Part shown: in pieces, positions 53,626-63,694 of the stretch
Layout: every line of letters starts with the position of its first letter
How positions within the stretch are numbered: the stretch's first letter is position 1
Origin: Pseudohalocynthiibacter aestuariivivens
Lineage (GTDB): Bacteria; Pseudomonadota; Alphaproteobacteria; Rhodobacterales; Rhodobacteraceae
Direction of reading: 5' to 3'
DNA length: 64,000 bases
Assembly: GCF_011040495.1 (NCBI RefSeq)
Contig: NZ_CP049037.1
Location: 2,790,001 to 2,854,000, forward strand
Made by a program: the position numbers and the translations under genes
Notes under the pieces: model-generated
Databases searched by the model: none
Told to the model about the DNA's origin: nothing
What the model saw: only the letters and a program-made list of their open reading frames with translations

Positions 53626-54409
53626 AACACCACTCGACACTGCGCATGCCGCGATGCAGGCCACGCCGGAGGCGGCTGGCCCTCGTATGGCGTTTTACCA
53701 TTTGCTGGCGGACACCGAGCTGTTTCTGTTGCTCGAAACCGAGGCACAGGGGACGCAGATCACGCCGCAACTGTTTGCCGTCGAGGACGGGCAGTATGCA
53801 TTGGTGTTTGATAGCGCCGACAGATTGGCAGAGTTTGCTCCGGGTACCACACCCTTCGCCGCTTTGCCCGGACGGGTTCTGGTGGTGATGCTCGCTGCGC
53901 AGCAGATCGGACTAGGGGTCAATCTGGAAGTGGCGTCATCGTCTATTCTGATCCCGCCCGACGCGGTTACATGGCTGGCCGAAACATTAGACGCGCCTGC
54001 ACCGGATCAGATTGACGTTCGGGCCGAGGCCGTGGGCGCGCCCGGCGATCTGCCAGAGGCTTTGCTGACCGCCCTTGATGCCACGCTTGCACGTACTGGA
54101 GGGCTTGCGCATTCGGCCTATCTGGCGGGTCTACAGATTTCGGGCGCGGGGCAGGGGCATTTGCTGGCGTTTGTCGATGCCGTGCCTGGAGCTGAGCCCG
54201 CGCTGGTGCAGGCGATTTCCGAGGCGCTGGTGTTCTCCGGGATCGAAGCCGGGGCATTGGATGTGGGCTTCGTTGCGTCGCATGACGAAGTGTCGGCACG
54301 CTTGGCGCGCGTCGGTCTGCGGTTTGATTTGCCAAAGCCTGAAACGCAGGAACGCCCGACCCCTGCCGCACCCGGCACCAACCCGGACCGACCGCCAATC
54401 TTGAAATGA
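53618..54409 (+). CDS. SseB-family protein
   Basis: A 263-residue protein with an N-terminal SseB domain (RMAFYHLLADTELFLLLE, FAVEDGQYALVFDSADRLAEFAP) and a second, SseB_C-like half. SseB proteins are of unknown cytoplasmic function; the name comes from an E. coli serine-sensitivity gene. Translation is coupled to the glycosylase-like gene by overlap at ATGA-type sequence. It converges on ghrA, 19 bases away. Confidence 0.8.
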   Translation: MNETPLDTAHAAMQATPEAAGPRMAFYHLLADTELFLLLETEAQGTQITPQLFAVEDGQYALVFDSADRLAEFAPGTTPFAALPGRVLVVMLAAQQIGLGVNLEVASSSILIPPDAVTWLAETLDAPAPDQIDVRAEAVGAPGDLPEALLTALDATLARTGGLAHSAYLAGLQISGAGQGHLLAFVDAVPGAEPALVQAISEALVFSGIEAGALDVGFVASHDEVSARLARVGLRFDLPKPETQERPTPAAPGTNPDRPPILK

Positions 54410-54428
54410 CCGACCGATATGCGCGGAG

Positions 54429-55361
54429 TCAATACCCGGCTTTGCGATCCACGAGATAGAGGAAAGGTTCGCCCGCTTCGCCCCGGCGGATGTTCTCTGC
54501 AATCACGCGAGAGGCAGTTTGGGGTCTGGTTTCGGATGCGATGTGGGGCGTTACCGTGACGTTGGGATGATTCCAGTAAGGATGACCCGCCGGCAACGGT
54601 TCAACCCGAAATACATCAAGTGTCGCATGTCCGATCTGCCCGCTGTCCAAGGCCGCCAGCAGCGCGTCGTCATCGATAAGTGGCCCTCGTCCGGGGTTCA
54701 CGATCACCGCGCCGCGCGGTAACAATGGCAGGGTTTCTGCGTTCAGCAAGTTTTCGGTCCCGGGCGTCTGGGGCAACAGCAGCACGACAATCTCTGCCGA
54801 GCCGAGCGCCCGGTGCAGGCCATCCGGACCATGCAGGCACGTCACGCCGTCTACGGCTTTTTCTGATCGGCTCCAGCCCGTCACCGGAAAGCCGAGCCGT
54901 GCCAATGCCTGTGCGCAGGCGGCACCTAATTCCCCAAGGCCGAGAATTGTCACCGGCCGGTCATATGCCAGCGGCGGGGTTAATTTCCGCCACTCGCCGT
55001 CTTGTCCGTAAATATAGGTGTCTATCCCCAAATGGTGCCGCAGCACATGCCCTGTCACCCATTCGACCATGCCTTGCGCCAGCCCGTCATCAACCATGCG
55101 CGCCAACGGCTGCGTCAGGGTCTGGTTGCCTACCACATCCTCTACCCCGGCCCAAAGGGTGAGTACGGCCTTGGCGCGCGTGTAGGGCGTAAAATCCTGC
55201 ACCGTACTGTTGGGGGCATAGACGATGTAATCGACCAGTTCGGGGGTGATGTCCGTCGCGAGATGGGCCTTGATCCCAACCTCTGCAAACGCCGCGTTCA
55301 GCGGTGCCTCGTACATTGGCCAGCGTTCGGGCTTGGCGGCGAAAAGGACATTAGTGGGCAT
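54429..55361 (-). CDS. Glyoxylate/hydroxypyruvate reductase A-like D-2-hydroxyacid dehydrogenase
   Basis: A 310-residue NAD(P)-dependent reductase of the GhrA branch. Rossmann motif TILGLGELGAACAQALARLGFPVTGWSRS; catalytic Arg in NPGRGPLID, Glu in VEPLPAGHPYW and His in TPHIASETRP. It likely reduces glyoxylate or hydroxypyruvate. It follows rodA by nine bases on the same strand, as the last gene of the elongasome operon, which may be only transcriptional read-through. Confidence 0.9.
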   Translation of the reverse strand: MPTNVLFAAKPERWPMYEAPLNAAFAEVGIKAHLATDITPELVDYIVYAPNSTVQDFTPYTRAKAVLTLWAGVEDVVGNQTLTQPLARMVDDGLAQGMVEWVTGHVLRHHLGIDTYIYGQDGEWRKLTPPLAYDRPVTILGLGELGAACAQALARLGFPVTGWSRSEKAVDGVTCLHGPDGLHRALGSAEIVVLLLPQTPGTENLLNAETLPLLPRGAVIVNPGRGPLIDDDALLAALDSGQIGHATLDVFRVEPLPAGHPYWNHPNVTVTPHIASETRPQTASRVIAENIRRGEAGEPFLYLVDRKAGY

Positions 55362-55370
55362 CGTGGTGAT

Positions 55371-56510
55371 TTACCTTGGTCTGTGGACATGGGCGCTTTG
55401 GACCATGCCAAAGCCAAGAAGCAGGATAAGCATCGCCGAACCGCCATAGCTGACCAGTGGCAGCGGGACCCCGACCACCGGGGCCAACCCCATGACCATC
55501 GACATGTTGACTGCAAAGAACAAAAAGAAGGTGGCAGCGATTCCAAGGGTCAACAGCGATGAAAACCGGTCGCGATTGGCCAAAGCGGAGGCGATACAAA
55601 AGATGATGATCAACGCATAAAGCCCCAACAGGGAGAACGCGCCGATAAAGCCGAATTCTTCTGCCAGCGTGGTAAAGATGAAATCGGTATGTTTTTCGGG
55701 CAAGAAGTTCAGCCGCGACTGTGTGCCTTGCATGAATCCGCGCCCGGTCCAGCCGCCGGAGCCGAGCGCGATCTTGGATTGTGTGATGTGATACCCGGCC
55801 CCCAACGGATCACTGGAAGGGTCGAGGAATGTGTCGATCCGGCGGAACTGATAGTTGGCCAGCAATTGCCAGTCGGTGTCACGGCTCTTGAACACCGCCG
55901 TTACCAACCCGATTCCTGCCGCCGCGACGGCGGCGAAATAGGCCCAATGCACACCCGCCAGAAACATCATGATTCCCCCTGCGGCAATCAGCAGGATCGA
56001 TGTGCCCAGATCAGGCTGTTTCAGCACCAGATAGACGGGCACCATGATCAGGATGACCGGGATGATCACCCAAAGGGGTCGAGAGGTACGCCCCAGAGGC
56101 AGCCAATCATAATAACCGGCAAGCAGCATCACCAAGGTAATCTTCATCAACTCAGAGGGTTGCAGGCGCATGAACCCAAGGTCGATCCACCGTTGCGCCC
56201 CCATGCCGATGCTGCCGAAAAATTCGACCGCTATCAGCAACCCCAGTGAAACGGCATAAGCTACGGCAGAGATGTTGCGCCAGAACCAGATCGGCACCAT
56301 TGCGACGCTCATCATCAGGACGAACCCGACGGCGAAACGTTTCATCTGTGCAGCGGTCCACGGGGTATATGATCCGCCCGCGACCGAATAGAGCATCAGA
56401 AAGCCGACACAAGCGACCGCGGTAAGCAACAGCGCAAGCGGCCAGTTTACATAGAGGATCTTGCGTGGGCCGGTCGGGATGGTCTTTACGGTATATTCTA
56501 GATAACTCAC
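55371..56510 (-). CDS. rodA: Rod-shape-determining SEDS glycosyltransferase RodA
   Basis: RodA polymerises lipid II glycan strands in the elongasome. The 379-residue, ten-span protein shows MRLQPSELMKITLVMLLAGYYDWLP, KQPDLGTSILLIAAGGIMMF, GSGGWTGRGFMQGTQSRLNFLPEKHTDFIFTTLAEEFGF (catalytic-region Asp) and GVPLPLVSYGGSAML. It overlaps mrdA by four bases, so translation is coupled to its partner PBP2. Confidence 0.96.
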   Translation of the reverse strand: MSYLEYTVKTIPTGPRKILYVNWPLALLLTAVACVGFLMLYSVAGGSYTPWTAAQMKRFAVGFVLMMSVAMVPIWFWRNISAVAYAVSLGLLIAVEFFGSIGMGAQRWIDLGFMRLQPSELMKITLVMLLAGYYDWLPLGRTSRPLWVIIPVILIMVPVYLVLKQPDLGTSILLIAAGGIMMFLAGVHWAYFAAVAAAGIGLVTAVFKSRDTDWQLLANYQFRRIDTFLDPSSDPLGAGYHITQSKIALGSGGWTGRGFMQGTQSRLNFLPEKHTDFIFTTLAEEFGFIGAFSLLGLYALIIIFCIASALANRDRFSSLLTLGIAATFFLFFAVNMSMVMGLAPVVGVPLPLVSYGGSAMLILLLGFGMVQSAHVHRPR

Positions 56511-58447
56511 GCCCGATCCCCGTTTGTCTCGGCCCGGCTCAATTGATCTTCGCGCAACTTTTCTTGCTGCGTCCGAATGCGTGGGCGGTCACTGCTTGGG
56601 TAGGCCTCTAACGGTGGATCCTTGCCATAGAGCGCCTGTAGGGTGATATCACGCGCAATCGGTGCTGCTGCGGTGGATCCGCCACCACCATGCTCGACCA
56701 CGACCGACACAGCGATTTTTGGCGCGTCGAACGGCGCGAAATTGACGAAGAGCGCATGATCACGCCGCTCCCACGGCAAATCTTCGTTGCGCACGACGCC
56801 AGCGGCCCGTTCGGCGGCTGTGATGTTGCGGACCTGACTGGTGCCGGTTTTGCCGGCCATGCGAAATGCATCCTCAACGATACGACTGCGATAGGCCGTG
56901 CCACGGCGATTATTGGAAACCTCGAACATGGCCCGGCGAATTTGACGCAGGTTGTTTTCGTTCAGGCCAAGTGACTCACCGCGTCCGGTAGGGGTTTCGA
57001 TGCCATCGATGGATTTGATCAGCCTAGGGTCAACGGTTCGGCCTGTCGCAATGCGCGCAGTCATCACGGCCAGTTGCAGAGGTGAGGCCAGTGTGAAGCC
57101 TTGGCCGATGGATGAGTTCACACTGTCGCCAATCACCCACTCCTGCCCACGGGCGCTGCGTTTCCAGTCCTTGGTTGGCATCAGGCCCTGCGCAACGCTT
57201 GTCATCGGCAGATCATGCTGCACCCCGAGGCCAAGGCGGTTGGCCATTGCCGTGATCTTTTCGATCCCTGTTCGCAGCGCCATTTCGTAAAAATAGACAT
57301 CGCAACTTTCACGCAATGCACGTTGCAGATCGACATTGCCATGCCCCGCACGTTTCCAGCAGTGGAACTTGCGACCGCTGACCTCAAGGTGACCAGGACA
57401 ATAGACGGTATCATCCGGCTGCGCCTGCCCGTCCTCCATCGCCGCGAGCGCTGTAACCATCTTGAAGGTGGAACCGGGCGGATAGACACCTTGCACTGCC
57501 TTGTTTGGCAGGGGGCGATACTTGTTATCGAGTAACGCCTGATAATCGGCGACCGAAATGCCCCGCACGAACAGGTTGGAATCAAAACCGGGCGCAGAAA
57601 CGCTGGCCAGAATATCCCCGGTCTCGCAGTCAATTACCACCGCAGCGGCGCTTTCACCGCTGAGGCGGGCATGAACATAGGATTGCAACGCGCTGTCGGT
57701 GGTGATCTGGATATCTTTACCCGGCTGGCCTTCGCGGCGGCTGAGTTCGCGCATGACGCGCCCTGCGGCATTTTGCTCGACCCGCTTTGTGCCAGCCTTG
57801 CCGCGCAGCATGTCCTCGCGCTGCTTTTCCAGCCCGACCTTGCCGATCTGAAAACGCGGGATCAGCAACAGTTGATCGGGGGCGTCGATCTTTTCGAGAT
57901 CATAGTCGCTGACTGGGCCGACATAGCCGACCAGATGCGCATATTCGTCGCGCAGCGGATAACGGCGTGACAGACCCACTTCGGGTCGAACACCGGGGAG
58001 TGCGGGTGCGTTGACCGCGACACGGCTCAGTGCCTCCCAGCTTACGCGGTCGGCGATGGTGACGGGATGCAGGGCCGAACGCCGCATTTCTTCGCGCGCG
58101 CGGTTCAATTCATCCGGGTCAAGCTCAATCAGTTGTGACAGCCGGGCAATGATTGCCTCGACGTCTCCGGCTTCTTCACGCTCCATCATAATCCGGTAGG
58201 ATGGGACGTTTTCGGCCACAACCCGACCATTACGGTCGAAAATCTCTCCACGAGCAGGCGGGATCAGACGAATCTTGATCCGGTTCTCCTCGGCCAGAAG
58301 CCGGAATTGATCTGCTTCCTCGACCTGAAGGTAGCGCATGCGCCAGCCTAGCAGCCCCAGAAATCCGGCCTGTCCTGCCCCGAGAATCAAACCCCGGCGG
58401 CTGATCCGTTTGTGACTGAGGATCGTTTCGCGTCCCGGACGTCTCAT
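56507..58447 (-). CDS. mrdA: Penicillin-binding protein 2 (elongasome transpeptidase)
   Basis: A 646-residue class B PBP with one N-terminal membrane anchor (GLILGAGQAGFLGLLGWRM), the pedestal domain (RGEIFDRNGRVVAENVPSY) and a transpeptidase domain. Motifs: nucleophile Ser326 in GSTFKMVTALAAME, SSIGQGFTLASPLQLAV, and KTGTS (AGKTGTSQVRN). It cross-links peptidoglycan along the cell side with RodA. Overlaps both mreD and rodA by four bases. Confidence 0.96.
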   Translation of the reverse strand: MRRPGRETILSHKRISRRGLILGAGQAGFLGLLGWRMRYLQVEEADQFRLLAEENRIKIRLIPPARGEIFDRNGRVVAENVPSYRIMMEREEAGDVEAIIARLSQLIELDPDELNRAREEMRRSALHPVTIADRVSWEALSRVAVNAPALPGVRPEVGLSRRYPLRDEYAHLVGYVGPVSDYDLEKIDAPDQLLLIPRFQIGKVGLEKQREDMLRGKAGTKRVEQNAAGRVMRELSRREGQPGKDIQITTDSALQSYVHARLSGESAAAVVIDCETGDILASVSAPGFDSNLFVRGISVADYQALLDNKYRPLPNKAVQGVYPPGSTFKMVTALAAMEDGQAQPDDTVYCPGHLEVSGRKFHCWKRAGHGNVDLQRALRESCDVYFYEMALRTGIEKITAMANRLGLGVQHDLPMTSVAQGLMPTKDWKRSARGQEWVIGDSVNSSIGQGFTLASPLQLAVMTARIATGRTVDPRLIKSIDGIETPTGRGESLGLNENNLRQIRRAMFEVSNNRRGTAYRSRIVEDAFRMAGKTGTSQVRNITAAERAAGVVRNEDLPWERRDHALFVNFAPFDAPKIAVSVVVEHGGGGSTAAAPIARDITLQALYGKDPPLEAYPSSDRPRIRTQQEKLREDQLSRAETNGDRA

Positions 58448-58983
58448 GCGCGCTGCCTCATGCTGTCCAGTTCACCGGGTTTGATCTTGCGCACCCCCAA
58501 AAGAAGGGACGATGCCAGTACAACAAGCGGATAGGCCAGAATTGTGCCAATCAACTGCATCAGGCTCAGTCCGAGCGGTGCCTGATCGACCAGCAGGATG
58601 GCCAGCGTCAGCCGTTCTGCCAGTGTCAACATGACCAATATGATACTGACGGTCAGCCATTCGGGACCAAACCCCATATCTCGCAACCCCGGCGCGCGTG
58701 ACTTTAGCGTTTCGGTGCCCATCAGGGCCAGCGCCGCCCAAAGCCCGGGTGGCCGCTGGAACAAAAAATCCGCCAGCAGTACCATCACTGCGATCAGAAG
58801 GGCGGGCGCATACTCTGGCCGCCGCAATACCCATGCGCAACCGAGGGTCAGGATCAAATCCGGCCCAGCCCATCCGCGCGGCAGGAAATTGATTGGTAGC
58901 AAGCGCCAGAAGATCACCGTCAGACACAGCGCGGCAAAGAGCGCGCGCATTGACCAGCGCCGGGCTTGGGTCAATTCAGCCAT
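58444..58983 (-). CDS. mreD: Rod-shape-determining protein MreD
   Basis: A 179-residue hydrophobic protein with five or so membrane spans (ALFAALCLTVIFWRLLPINF, GPDLILTLGCAWVL, YAPALLIAVMVLLADFLFQRPPGLW, ...). Sequence conservation of MreD is low; identity rests on size, topology and position between mreC and mrdA. ATG 58983 is chosen; it overlaps the mreC stop by eight bases. Confidence 0.9.
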   Translation of the reverse strand: MAELTQARRWSMRALFAALCLTVIFWRLLPINFLPRGWAGPDLILTLGCAWVLRRPEYAPALLIAVMVLLADFLFQRPPGLWAALALMGTETLKSRAPGLRDMGFGPEWLTVSIILVMLTLAERLTLAILLVDQAPLGLSLMQLIGTILAYPLVVLASSLLLGVRKIKPGELDSMRQRA

Positions 58984-59893
58984 CGCTACGCTCCTCTTCC
59001 GCCGCTTTGGGGGCGGTCGCACCTCTGGGCAGTGCGAGCGGGGCAATCATGTCGCCGGGCGTCTCGATCCGCTCGCTGCCATGATCGCGCAGCACGCGCA
59101 GAAACTCCAACCGTTCGTAATCCGCAGCAAGGCGTAGCCGTCTGCGTCCGCCAGGATCCTCTGCAATGCTGCCCACCAGCAATCCTGCCGGAAAGACACC
59201 GCCATCGCCAGAGGTGATCACCCGGTCACCGGGGCGCACCTGACCGCTATCCTCGAGAAAGTCGATAAGTGGTGCGGCAGAGTTGTCGCCCATCAGCAGC
59301 GCCGATTGTCCCGATGGTTGTACGATCACCGGAATCCGGCTCGAGGTGTCCGTCAACAGCAGAACGCGCGCGGTGTTCTGCCCGACGCCAGAAATGCGCC
59401 CAACCAACCCCAGCCCGTCCATGGCAGCCCAGCCGTCGACAATGCCATCCCTTGCGCCGACGTTCAGCACCACGGATTGACGGAAAGGCGACCCACTGTC
59501 GGCGCTGACTACGCCAGTCACAAAAGTCAGCCGGGGGTCGAGCCGCACGTTGTTGAGGTCAAGCAAGCGGGCATTTTCCTGCTCCAGTTGCAGCGCGGCT
59601 TCTTTCCACGCTTTCATCTGCTGCAGTTCGCGGCGCAGCTCCTGATTTTGTTTGTAGATGCGGTCGTAGCTCTGAAAATCGCGCACCACGTTCACGAAGC
59701 CGGTGACAGGGGCCATGACCCAGTCAAAATTTGGCACGAAAGTATCGACCACCTGCGCGCGGAAACGTTCGACCCTTGGGCTATCGATCCGCCATAGCAG
59801 AAACAGACCCAACAGGCACACCAGCAGAACCCCCGTCAGCAGTCGTTTGACCGGGCCGGTGAAATCGTCGCTTTGTGTCCTGTCCTTGGCCAA
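58976..59893 (-). CDS. mreC: Rod-shape-determining protein MreC
   Basis: A 305-residue protein with an N-terminal span (LLTGVLLVCLLGLFLLWRI), a periplasmic coiled coil (LRRELQQMKAWKEAALQLEQENARLL) and the beta-barrel core (GSPFRQSVVLNVGARDGIVDGWAAM, GVFPAGLLVGSI). MreC links MreB and MreD to PBP2. The short Pro/Glu C-terminus is normal. A 130-bp gap separates it from mreB, without a visible terminator. Confidence 0.95.
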   Translation of the reverse strand: MAKDRTQSDDFTGPVKRLLTGVLLVCLLGLFLLWRIDSPRVERFRAQVVDTFVPNFDWVMAPVTGFVNVVRDFQSYDRIYKQNQELRRELQQMKAWKEAALQLEQENARLLDLNNVRLDPRLTFVTGVVSADSGSPFRQSVVLNVGARDGIVDGWAAMDGLGLVGRISGVGQNTARVLLLTDTSSRIPVIVQPSGQSALLMGDNSAAPLIDFLEDSGQVRPGDRVITSGDGGVFPAGLLVGSIAEDPGGRRRLRLAADYERLEFLRVLRDHGSERIETPGDMIAPLALPRGATAPKAAEEERSDG

Positions 59894-60023
59894 CAGGTGC
59901 CTCTTGGGGTCAGTGGTGACGGCGGTTCGGCCTGTCGTGCCACAAATAGCACGAATTCCAGCCAGTGCAGAATCTTTGAGCGTGGTTTGTCAGGTGCCTC
60001 CGAATGGCGGACTCCAAACGGCC

Positions 60024-61136
<1,113 letters not shown>

Positions 61137-61292
61137 TTATAGAGCGCGTACGGGTGTGGTTAAAGGGGTCGTTTTTCGACCGTAAGCGCCAAGCCGCCGG
61201 TGCCGCCGCCCTCCCACCGACATGATCGCTTGAGCACATGGCAAAGCGGCTCTAGATCGGGTTGCATAGAAGAAGCGATCAGGAGGCAGTTC

Positions 61293-61499
61293 ATGGTCAT
61301 CGTCGTCGGGTTGCTCGCCGCCTTCGTGCTGGTGCTGGTCTTTTCGAACCGGCGCACCCGTAACTGTCGCTGGCGCGAGGATCGGGCGGCTGATGTGGGA
61401 CGCGCCAGATGCTATCGGTGCATGGCCTGCGGGGCAGAAGCCTTTACAACTAATGGCAAACCCCCTTTGGATTGTCAGAGAAACTCCGTTGATCTGTGA
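61293..61499 (+). CDS. Small membrane protein with a zinc-ribbon-like Cys cluster
   Basis: A 68-residue protein behind a strong AGGAGG (61281-61286). The start MVIVVGLLAAFVLVLVFSNRR is a single membrane span with a basic end. The cytoplasmic tail has Cys at 25, 40, 43, 46 and 61, including ARCYRCMACGAEAF (C-x2-C-x2-C), a zinc-ribbon-like knuckle. I recognise no named family. Its stop lies seven bases before the DUF1989 start, so the two genes form an operon. Confidence 0.6.
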   Translation: MVIVVGLLAAFVLVLVFSNRRTRNCRWREDRAADVGRARCYRCMACGAEAFTTNGKPPLDCQRNSVDL

Positions 61500-61506
61500 G
61501 AATGTC

Positions 61507-62349
61507 ATGTCTGAACCGACCGATGCTGCTGCCCGACGCGCCATAGCACCTGTGATTTGTTATCCCAATGAGACGCTGCCGGTGCCTGATTTGCCCGTCT
61601 ATACCCAAGCCCGAGAGGGCGCAGTGAAGGTCGGCGAAGTGACAGTTTCCCCACGCGATGCTGCCTGCTTTCGCGTGGAGGCGGGGCAGTTTTTTCGTAT
61701 CTCTTCGGTCGAGGGACCACAGGTTGGCGATCTGAACCTGTGGAATGCGCGTGATCTGTCCGAACGGTTCTATTCGGGGAAATCTCGTGCGCTGCATGGC
61801 ACCCACCTGACCACCGGAGAGCGGATGTGGTCGTGCTTCCCCCATCTGCGCCCGATGGCGACCATCACCAGCGACACTCTGGATTGGTATGGAATGGATA
61901 CTTTCGGTGGTTCTGTACATGATGTGATCGGTACGCGGTGCGACCCCTACACGGGCAACCTGTTATCGGGTGCGCAGTATCACCACTGCTGTCACTCGAA
62001 TCTGACACGCGCGCTGGCGGATGAGACAGGGATGACCCTGAACGAGGCCGAAAGCCACGTACATGACGTGCTCAACGTGTTCATGTGCACCGGGTTCACT
62101 CGCGATACCGGCCAGTACTTTATGAAGGCGAGCCCGGTACGCCCCGGCGACTATCTCGAGTTCTTTGCCGAGATCGACTTGTTAGGAGCACTCAGCGCCT
62201 GTCCGGGTGGTGATTGCTCGGCTGAACACACCAGTGATGTGGCGGTCTGTTATCCATTGCGGGTAGAGGTCTTCGCCCCGCAGGATGGCGCGCTAGAGGG
62301 GTGGAAGAGTCCGCCAACGAACGGCTACGATGGCAGCCACGGACGTTAG
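61507..62349 (+). CDS. DUF1989 (urea carboxylase-associated) family protein
   Basis: A 280-residue protein with DUF1989 features: GQFFRISSVEGPQVGDLNLWNARDLSERFYSGKSR, MWSCFPHLRPMATITSDTLDW, the His/Cys-rich SGAQYHHCCHSNLTRAL and DVLNVFMCTGFTRDTGQYFMKASPVRPGDYLEFFAEIDLLGALSACPGGD. Homologues accompany urea carboxylase/allophanate hydrolase or aminomethyltransferase-like genes and some degrade carboxyguanidine. Here no such partner is in the window. ATG 61507 follows the small zinc-ribbon gene by seven bases. Confidence 0.85.
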   Translation: MSEPTDAAARRAIAPVICYPNETLPVPDLPVYTQAREGAVKVGEVTVSPRDAACFRVEAGQFFRISSVEGPQVGDLNLWNARDLSERFYSGKSRALHGTHLTTGERMWSCFPHLRPMATITSDTLDWYGMDTFGGSVHDVIGTRCDPYTGNLLSGAQYHHCCHSNLTRALADETGMTLNEAESHVHDVLNVFMCTGFTRDTGQYFMKASPVRPGDYLEFFAEIDLLGALSACPGGDCSAEHTSDVAVCYPLRVEVFAPQDGALEGWKSPPTNGYDGSHGR

Positions 62350-62386
62350 GACCGGACGCTGGTTCGATGGTTTGACGATGCGTCGG

Positions 62387-63490
62387 CTATTCCTGCGGCT
62401 GGCTCGTCACGAACTCGATGCTGATCGACAGGCCCTTCTCGGACGAAACAACATCCATATCAGATTGCAGCTCGGCGCTGACGACCTCTGCGATCAACAG
62501 ACCCAGCCCGCCCGATTCTGGCGCGACATCGTTTGGCAGGCCGACACCATTGTCGCTACATGTCACCCGCACACTGTCCGGTGCATCTCCGCTGTCGATG
62601 CGAATCGAAACCTCGCCCGCGCGATCATCCGGAAAGGCGTGTTTGAATGAGTTGGCCACAAATTCGTTGATCAGCGTGCCTACGGCAACCGCCTCGTTAG
62701 AGGGGATTTGAAAATCTTGCACTGATATTGAGAGCGCCACATTGCTGGGCGCGATTGAATCCAAGTGTTTGATCAGCTTGTCGGTATAATCCTTGACGCT
62801 AATCACCGGTCCGCTGTCAGCGCGATAGAGCAACGCGTGCAGTTGCGCGACGGCGTCGATCCGAGAATGGACCGAGGCCAGCGCGGAACGGGCTTCTTCC
62901 GAAACGACACATCTTTCCTGCACACGCACCAACGATGCCAGCGATTGCAGCGAGTTCTTAACCCTGTGATCCACCTCTTGGCGTAGCAGACGGTTGGCCT
63001 TTAGCGCCTTGCGCATCTCTAGCTGGGCCATGACCTGTCGCGATAACACCCGCAACGTTTCGCGCTGAAGTGGGGTCAGTTCCCGAGGCTCGTAGTCCAG
63101 AACGCAGAGCGTACCCAGCGGTAGCCCATCTTGGGATTTCAATAGCGCTCCCGCATAGAACCTCAGCCCCGGATTACCCAAGCATAGCGGATTGTCCGCC
63201 ATGCGCGGGTCTAGCAACGTGTCGGGGATTTCGACGAAATCATCCCCCAGAATGACGTGCGAGCAAATGGAAGTAGACAACGGCGTTTCGCGAACACCAA
63301 GGCCGGTTTCGGCCTTGAACCACTGGCGTTCGGCGTCGATCAGATTGACGACAGAGATCGCTGTACCACAGATTTGCGAGGCAAGTTTCGCAATGTCGTC
63401 AAAGTCTGCTTCGCGCTCGGTGTCGAGAACATCATAGCTACGCAGCCGCTTTAGTCGCGCGTCCTGTTGTGGGTGTTTCTGCGCTTCCAT
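62387..63490 (-). CDS. GAF-domain histidine kinase (HisKA_2 type)
   Basis: A 367-residue soluble sensor kinase. An N-terminal GAF domain spans about residues 20-160 (SYDVLDTEREADFDDIAKLASQICGTAISVVNLID, a typical cyanobacterial/alphaproteobacterial GAF start). The phosphoacceptor is H175 in LRQEVDHRVKNSLQ, and the ATP domain has NEFVANSFKHAF (N box) and SDNGVGLP (G1). HisKA_2 kinases of alphaproteobacteria often feed the general stress response or light/redox signals. No response regulator is next to it. There is no membrane segment. Confidence 0.9.
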   Translation of the reverse strand: MEAQKHPQQDARLKRLRSYDVLDTEREADFDDIAKLASQICGTAISVVNLIDAERQWFKAETGLGVRETPLSTSICSHVILGDDFVEIPDTLLDPRMADNPLCLGNPGLRFYAGALLKSQDGLPLGTLCVLDYEPRELTPLQRETLRVLSRQVMAQLEMRKALKANRLLRQEVDHRVKNSLQSLASLVRVQERCVVSEEARSALASVHSRIDAVAQLHALLYRADSGPVISVKDYTDKLIKHLDSIAPSNVALSISVQDFQIPSNEAVAVGTLINEFVANSFKHAFPDDRAGEVSIRIDSGDAPDSVRVTCSDNGVGLPNDVAPESGGLGLLIAEVVSAELQSDMDVVSSEKGLSISIEFVTSQPQE

Positions 63491-63643
63491 GTGCCGCCCT
63501 GTTCTAATGCCGACAATTCTATTGCGGTTCAGCTATTTTCCAGCTTTCTGCTCATGGGTCAATTCGAAGATAGCCCTGCGCAAGCAGAGCCACGACAATC
63601 AGTACCATGCAGGCGTGGTAAAGCCGAGGAAACATCTGCAACG

Positions 63644-63670
63644 AAAAAGACCCCGGAGTTCTCCGGGGTC
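63644..63670 (-). terminator. Rho-independent terminator of ctaD
   Basis: A 10-bp perfect stem GACCCCGGAG-TT-CTCCGGGGTC (63649-63670); on the minus strand it is followed by TTTTTCG (plus-strand AAAAA at 63644-63648). It lies 25 bases past the ctaD stop and insulates it from the kinase gene. Confidence 0.9.
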
Positions 63671-63694
63671 TCGGTTCATTTTACTGGCCACTGC

